Below are positions 59,636 to 64,000 of a stretch of 64,000 nucleotides of DNA, piece by piece. The notes under the pieces were generated by a model, which ran no database searches, was not told the origin of the DNA, and was given only the letters and a program-made list of their open reading frames with translations. Position numbers and translations under genes: made by a program. Origin of the DNA: Chimonanthus salicifolius (lineage: Eukaryota; Streptophyta; Magnoliopsida; Laurales; Calycanthaceae); the NCBI GenBank assembly GCA_013350335.1, contig CM023534.1:992001-1056000 (forward strand), read 5' to 3'. Each line of letters starts with the position of its first letter. Position 1 is the first letter of the stretch.

Positions 59636-60876
59636 GTAATTATCTTGTTATCCCTTGTTTATCAAGAGTAATTAGATTTTTTTTTTATCTAGTCTGTTTG
59701 TTAAATTAGAATTTTAAAGTTTAGGTAAAGTTTTGTGTAATTATTTTATATCCAAATTCTACCTTTTTTTTTTTAGTGATCCACAGGTCTCTTAGAGCAT
59801 CTGGCTAATCTTTGGAGCATGTACAAGTCTTCTTACCTACATACACCAGGTAACTCTATAGAGAGTGGCCTTTTAGGATAAAATGAGAATCGAATTGAGG
59901 ACTCCCTCTTCTTTAGACGGGTTCCTAGTCATTAATCTAACTCCTTTAGATTCCAAATTCTTGCTCTTTTGAAATAATAATTCTATGCTAGGAAATTATA
60001 AAATCGTAAAATAATATAGTTTTCTCTAAATTTTATATTACTTCTGCCTTTCATGTTCATATTATTACTAATAATTTCAAGCCTACAAACATAAAGCTAT
60101 CTATCTATCTTATCAAACGTAAGACTATCAATTTATCAACAGATGGAAAAGAAGTGTCATACTATTCTCCATACAAGAAACTTTCCAGCTTACTTCAAAA
60201 TAATACAATTGTGCCTTTGTTCTAGGATGGGCCCAAATAACTACTCAAGCCCATTATTAAATATGGCCCTGAAGGGCATTTTTTGGGCTTTATACGTGCA
60301 GGAACTGGGTTCACCCAAGTATTCAGCTCGAAAGCAAGGTTTGGCCAACCCTGCAGATATTTACGCCTAATAGGAGGCCATCTAAAGTTAATTGGGCTAT
60401 GGCCTACGCCCATTTGATTGCCAGCTGCTGCAAACACTTACGGTCAATGAAACTACGAAAGTGATACCCTATTATACCATTAATTTATGTGGTAAGTTAT
60501 TCGATTAGTATCTTAACTAACATTTGAAAAGCTAACTAATCGTGATTTGGCATATGAGTTTCAAGGTATAAAATGTATAACTTAAGGGTAAATGTAGCAT
60601 ATCTCAAGTCAAAAATGTAAAACCCAAATGATTTAATTTGCAGTGTTCAAATACGAGGAAGGAGCTCACAATGTCTACAAAGTAGACGGCACCGGATTTA
60701 ACAACTGCGCTGCGCCAGATGAGTCTGAGGCTCTAACCAGTGGAAATGATGTCATTACCCTCTCCGGTCCAGGCAAGAAGTGGTACATATGTGGAGTAGG
60801 CAACCACTGTGAGGATGGGGGCATGAAGTTGGCCATTAATGTGCTTAATGAGCAAGCCCAGAGCTCGGGCGAGTGA
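59500..60876 (+). CDS. Phytocyanin (plantacyanin/uclacyanin-like blue copper protein), possibly damaged
   Basis: Two exons, 59500-59635 and 60644-60876, joined G|TG, giving 122 aa. The mature part SYVVGDDEGWTLNFDYQEWA opens like a phytocyanin. The type-1 copper ligands are visible: His in EEGAHNVYK, Cys in WYICGVGNH, His in the same loop, and Met in EDGGMKLAI. The two cysteines NNC and NHC can form the usual disulphide. Such proteins are secreted and often cell-surface anchored. Oddities: the more upstream ATG at 59469 (MASKLSFLLVHVAALVLTS) hits a stop. Only an ATG at 59500, giving the short leader MLLLLFLLLRAMA, is in frame. After the stop at 60876 a hydrophobic stretch (ALIVAAMAIAMLVMV) lies one frame away. 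The copper domain is intact, so it may still be expressed. The intron carries a SINE. Confidence 0.8.
59761..59951 (-). mobile_element. tRNA-derived SINE, copy 3, with TSD
   Basis: Inserted in the phytocyanin intron. TCCAAATTCT flanks it (59751-59760 and 59952-59961). On the minus strand: CTAAAGGAGTTAGATTAATG head, B-box-like CAATTCGATTCTC, AAAAGGCCACTCTCTATAGA, CCTGGTGTATGTAGGTAAGA, CTTGTACATGCTCCAAAGAT, ending in an A-run (T-run at 59764-59774 on plus). Confidence 0.78.
60644..60876 (+). CDS. Phytocyanin exon 2
   Basis: Acceptor TTTGCAG. Codes VFKYEEGAHNVYKVDGTGFN and all four copper-ligand positions, ending NEQAQSSGE before TGA. Confidence 0.88.
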
Positions 60877-61034
60877 GATTGCAATGTTTGGATATCAGGC
60901 CCTGATTGTAGCAGCAATGGCAATTGCAATGCTGGTCATGGTTTGATTAGGGCTTACACTTTACATTCATTTTGACATTGTATGTTTTTCACCCAAGAGT
61001 TGTTTTATCTTCTGGAGGGTTTCTTATGAATTTT

Positions 61035-61040
61035 AATAAA
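61035..61040 (+). terminator. Polyadenylation signal, phytocyanin gene
   Basis: AATAAA about 160 bp after the stop codon, followed by a T-rich stretch. Confidence 0.5.
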
Positions 61041-61239
61041 TCACATTTTTTTCTTTTCATTATTGTTCTACCGTTCTCTCTCTCTCTTCTCAATGTTGTT
61101 GCCATCCCTTATTCGGCTGCACCTTCAGGTTGGGTTTAGGCCTTTTGGGCCAACAGAATTCTAAACCATGTTCTAGGAACTCAACCAAATCCTTGTTTAA
61201 TAGGTTCAAATTGAAATGGACCTCAAACTTGAGGCAGTC

Positions 61240-61348
61240 CTAAGGGTCGAAAAATCGGTTGAGCCGAGATTTCGGCTGATAGATCTTTCTCTCTCTTCAA
61301 TTTTTTTTTGAAAAATTCATTTAAAAATAATCGAAAAAAACTATTAAA

Positions 61349-61390
<42 letters not shown>

Positions 61391-61520
61391 AATATAAACA
61401 TCGGCCGATATTCGTCTGATATGAGCAAATATCGGCCCGAGCCCACAACCAATATTTTAAAAAAGAAGAAGAAGAAATCGGCTGAAATCTCCCATATCGG
61501 CCGATTTTTTTCCCTTCATA
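61240..61520. repeat. AUCGGCCGAT-type inverted motif block with (TA)n
   Basis: GAAAATCGGTTGAGCCGAGA at the left and ATATCGGCCGATTTTTT at the right, with several further CGGCTGA/ATCGGCC motifs and a (TA)n run at about 61358-61386 between. Looks like a fold-back repeat; ends not fixed. Confidence 0.4.
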
Positions 61521-62052
61521 ATAAAAATACCGGTGCCCATATCAATTTCCTAAATAAATTAGCAAGACATTTATCTCTGAACTTGTTGGGATACGAAAGG
61601 CCCCATAATTTTAATGATATAAAAGTACTAGTTTAGGCCCTTCTCCTTTGGGCCAGAGTATCAAGGATTCAGCCCTAGCCCAGACCAAGTGCTTAAAAGT
61701 TTGCCCTTTTGAACCCAAATTGGACTCAGATGTGACTGATCTTCGACTTACCCATTTTAAGGCATATTTTTTTGCTTAGATATTATGTAATAATTGTTAG
61801 AATTACAATTAATTTTTAATCTTGACATGACTCGAACACACAAAGCTTGTTTTTATAATATGGGTATCTCTACCCCACGATTCGGAGTGAGATTAATCTC
61901 ACATGTATATGAAGCCACCTAAGCTCCAACAAATTTTGATAGTGATCATGAGCACCTACGGCATCAGCTATAGGCTATCTAATCGACTACACAGAGGAAT
62001 CAAAATTTAGAAATTGTTTTCCAAATATTGAATTGAACATTTGGAACATCAA

Positions 62053-62058
62053 TTTATT
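62053..62058 (-). terminator. Polyadenylation signal, RTM2-like gene
   Basis: AATAAA on the minus strand, 70 bp after the stop codon. Confidence 0.5.
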
Positions 62059-62127
62059 AGCTACATCATAATTTAACAAATGCATTTAAATAGAACACAA
62101 TGATCAATTGAAGACAGAAGGTAAGGT

Positions 62128-62708
62128 TTAGTGTTCTGCTGCCTGTGCAAACTGATATGCTACATAAACACCAAGTGCCATCCCTACTGCAAAGGCCACA
62201 ACAGTATTCAATATCAATGGCCTTGATTGATTCAAGACCAAGATCATCCCTCCTCCGTGCAGAATCTCTTCACCACCGGTGCGGCGGGCCTCAATTTCTG
62301 CAGAATCATCATACTCTTGGTCCTCTTCTTCTGTATCTGTAGAGTTTTCTGCATATGTGTGTCCATTCATTTGTTTCTCTCCAATTGTAGTTTTTCTACC
62401 TGTGTGAGTGTCACCAGCCACCGGAGTGGCGGTGGGGGTGGCCATTGAAGTAGCTTTTACCACCTCCTCTGTCCCTTGGCTTGTCGGAGGTTCCTTGCTT
62501 GGTTTAACGATTATTTTCGGTATCAGGACAGTAAGTTCTTCATTCTCAAACTTGGCTCGCATGTCCTTTAAGCTGTAATTTTCCGACACTCGGAATTCCC
62601 TTTGGAAGCGAATCCATTTGTTCTGCTCGGATGGAGATGGGCGTTCTCCACTGATCTTCAAGTTGCCGGCAGTGTCTAGTTGGACTCTCAATTGTTCCTT
62701 CTTGAACT
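62128..62708 (-). CDS. RTM2-like exon 2
   Basis: Acceptor TCTCCAG, then FKKEQLRVQLDTAG through the C-terminal transmembrane segment to TAA at 62128. Confidence 0.9.
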
Positions 62709-63120
62709 CTGGAGAAAGGAATCAACAATGTTTTTGACAATTGACATTACTATGGGATAGACAGGTCAAACATCATGCCTAGGATAATTTTGAATGAATT
62801 CATTTATAGTGCTACTGTTCACCTGTCTATAGAAGTAAGAGCTTATTTGTTAGAAAATAATGATTTGATAGCATGTTTGAATTAGAACTTACTCTCAAAA
62901 GTTAGTTATTGAGATTTACAAAAACATAATCTAAACCCATTGATTTTTCGAATCAGGTCATACGAGTCTGGATTAGTACAAATGGAACCATCTCATGTAA
63001 TTGAATACCTGGAAGAAAGAGCACCAAAGTATCAGAGTCTCTCTCTTTTATCAACTCCGACGAGGGAAGGAAATCTACATATGAACGTTCGGCAGTGGTA
63101 CCGCGAGGCCTTGCATCCAT
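62128..63120 (-). CDS. RTM2-like small-heat-shock-related membrane protein
   Basis: Two exons, 63120-63009 and 62708-62128, joined G|AG, giving 230 aa. Residues 1-110 form a degenerate alpha-crystallin domain typical of plant RTM2-like proteins: MDARPRGTAERSYVDFLPSS, then DTLVLFLPGEFKKEQLRVQL, then GNLKISGERPSPSEQNKWIR and FENEELTVLIPK. A Thr/Glu-rich linker with TDTEEEDQEYDD follows. A C-terminal membrane segment (LILNTVVAFAVGMALGVYVA) lies close to the end (AQAAEH). In Arabidopsis the relative RTM2 sits in phloem and is known for restricting long-distance potyvirus movement; whether this paralogue does so cannot be told. No defects seen. It converges on the phytocyanin gene. Confidence 0.9.
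63009..63120 (-). CDS. RTM2-like exon 1
   Basis: Residues 1-37 plus one base. The ATG at 63120 is 61 bp downstream of a TATA box. Donor CCAG|GTATTC. Confidence 0.88.
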
Positions 63121-63180
63121 TCTAGTGCTTTCTATGGGCCTTTTTCTGTCTAAGGTTGCTGAGAAGAAAATCCAGCATGG

Positions 63181-63190
63181 TTTTTATATA
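63181..63190 (-). promoter_or_regulatory. TATA box of the RTM2-like gene
   Basis: TATATAAAAA on the minus strand, 61 bp before the ATG, implying a short 5' leader of about 30 nt. Confidence 0.65.
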
Positions 63191-63426
63191 CAACACGTAG
63201 GCAATGGAGGATTAAGGAACATTTGGGTTTTCTTCTGAAGGAATTTATACCCTTTTGATTGCTTAGGCTTGAGGAGTTGAGAGTTGTTTTGTTGAGTGAG
63301 TTATCCTTTGTTCTCGATGAGGACATCATTTGAATGGGAAAACCCCGAAGGAAAAAACCATTGAAAAGAGAGAAGGAATTTTTATTTAAAATGTTAAATG
63401 GAGAACACAACAACAACATATGTACC

Positions 63427-63815
63427 CTGCGTTTGGATGGGTGTAAGAGGGGGTAAACCCCCATTACCCCTTGTTACCCTAGTTTGGTAACAAGGGGTGA
63501 GGGTAAAAATTTAAAAATTTGTTCTTCTCATCATATTTTTGAATACTCTTTTGGAAGTTGGGATATTCACAATACCCTACCCCTCAATACCCCTTACCTT
63601 CCTCTCTTTATCAATTAAATATTATAAAATTAAATTCTTTCAAAAAAATATATTATATAATTAAAAAAATAATATATTTCAAGTAATTAGTAATTTAATA
63701 TTGTTTGAAATTTATTTTAAAAATGTGTCAACATTTTCAACATGATGCATTTGGATGAGGGGTAAATTTTATGGGGGTTACCCTTGAGTAGGTGTAACGG
63801 TAAGAAGAGGTAAAC
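63427..63815. repeat. Partial copies of the TTTGGATG/TTACCCC MITE family
   Basis: CTGCGTTTGGATGG at 63427 with TAACAAGGGGTGAGGGTAAAA, and again GCATTTGGATGAGGGGTAAA near 63745, match the ends and interior of the MITE at 46.93-47.08 kb. Rearranged or nested copies upstream of the RTM2-like gene. Confidence 0.5.
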
Positions 63816-64000
63816 TGACATATTAACAATTTTATGAGAATTAATATTTTTTATTAAATCTATCTATTATAAATAATAAAAATAAAATTTTATGAATCAT
63901 AATTGTCAAAATATCCTATTTTTAAAGAGTGATTCTGTCGAAATTTTGATAAGCTCTCGAAACTCCAAAAGAGTTTGAGGTTCATCGTAGAGTAATTAGC

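Noticed and set aside
1..64000. CRISPR arrays, operons, riboswitches or other prokaryote-type systems
   Set aside because: Nothing of this kind is visible; the sequence is plant nuclear DNA with spliced genes and eukaryotic transposons.

Overview
The window is nuclear DNA of a flowering plant. It has spliced genes with GT-AG introns, plant-specific protein families, and several kinds of plant transposable element: Ty1/copia, Ty3/gypsy, L1-type and RTE-type LINEs, a tRNA-derived SINE, TRIM elements and MITE-like elements. Gene density is low and the introns are very long and repeat-filled. That suggests a medium-to-large genome, perhaps a magnoliid, a basal eudicot or another early-branching lineage; this lineage guess is weak.

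One minus-strand gene fills most of the window. It starts at 57811 and runs off the left edge. I could assemble 22 consecutive coding exons with matching splice phases (57811 down to 1694; 2,500 nt, 833 complete codons). The product is the plant membrane/secretory-pathway protein family of Arabidopsis At5g58100 (IEF), needed for pollen exine formation. Only the last roughly 110 residues, by comparison with the family, lie beyond the left edge. Introns 1, 2, 3, 6, 7, 8, 13, 15 and 18 are 2 to 10 kb and have been inflated by nested insertions.

To the right, transcribed away from it, is a two-exon phytocyanin (blue copper) gene (59500-60876, plus). Its signal-peptide start and hydrophobic C-terminal tail both look shifted by one base. 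Convergent to it is an intact two-exon RTM2-like gene (63120-62128, minus), an alpha-crystallin-domain protein with a C-terminal membrane anchor.

By region: 0-1.4 kb, LTR and degenerate gag of a Ty3 element; 3.4-7 kb, a MITE, a TIR-bounded composite with LINE and SINE inside, and a LINE endonuclease fragment; 7.2-10.7 kb, a 3.5-kb probable solo LTR; 12.8-15.2 kb, an internally deleted Ty3 element; 19-20.2 kb, an RTE LINE with target duplication; 22.8-27.8 kb, two decayed copia elements; 28-31.6 kb, an AT-rich MITE, LINE pieces and a complete TRIM; 32-37.8 kb, a LINE broken by a solo LTR and a second insertion; 38-44 kb, a solo TRIM LTR and several tiny LINE-tail insertions; 46-51 kb and 52-54.5 kb, further LINEs; 55-56.6 kb, tandem duplications and an RTE fragment.

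The most unusual observation is a set of very short insertions (14-18 bp, LINE 3' end plus A-run) flanked by 14-17 bp direct repeats. They look like target-primed reverse transcription that stopped almost as soon as it began.
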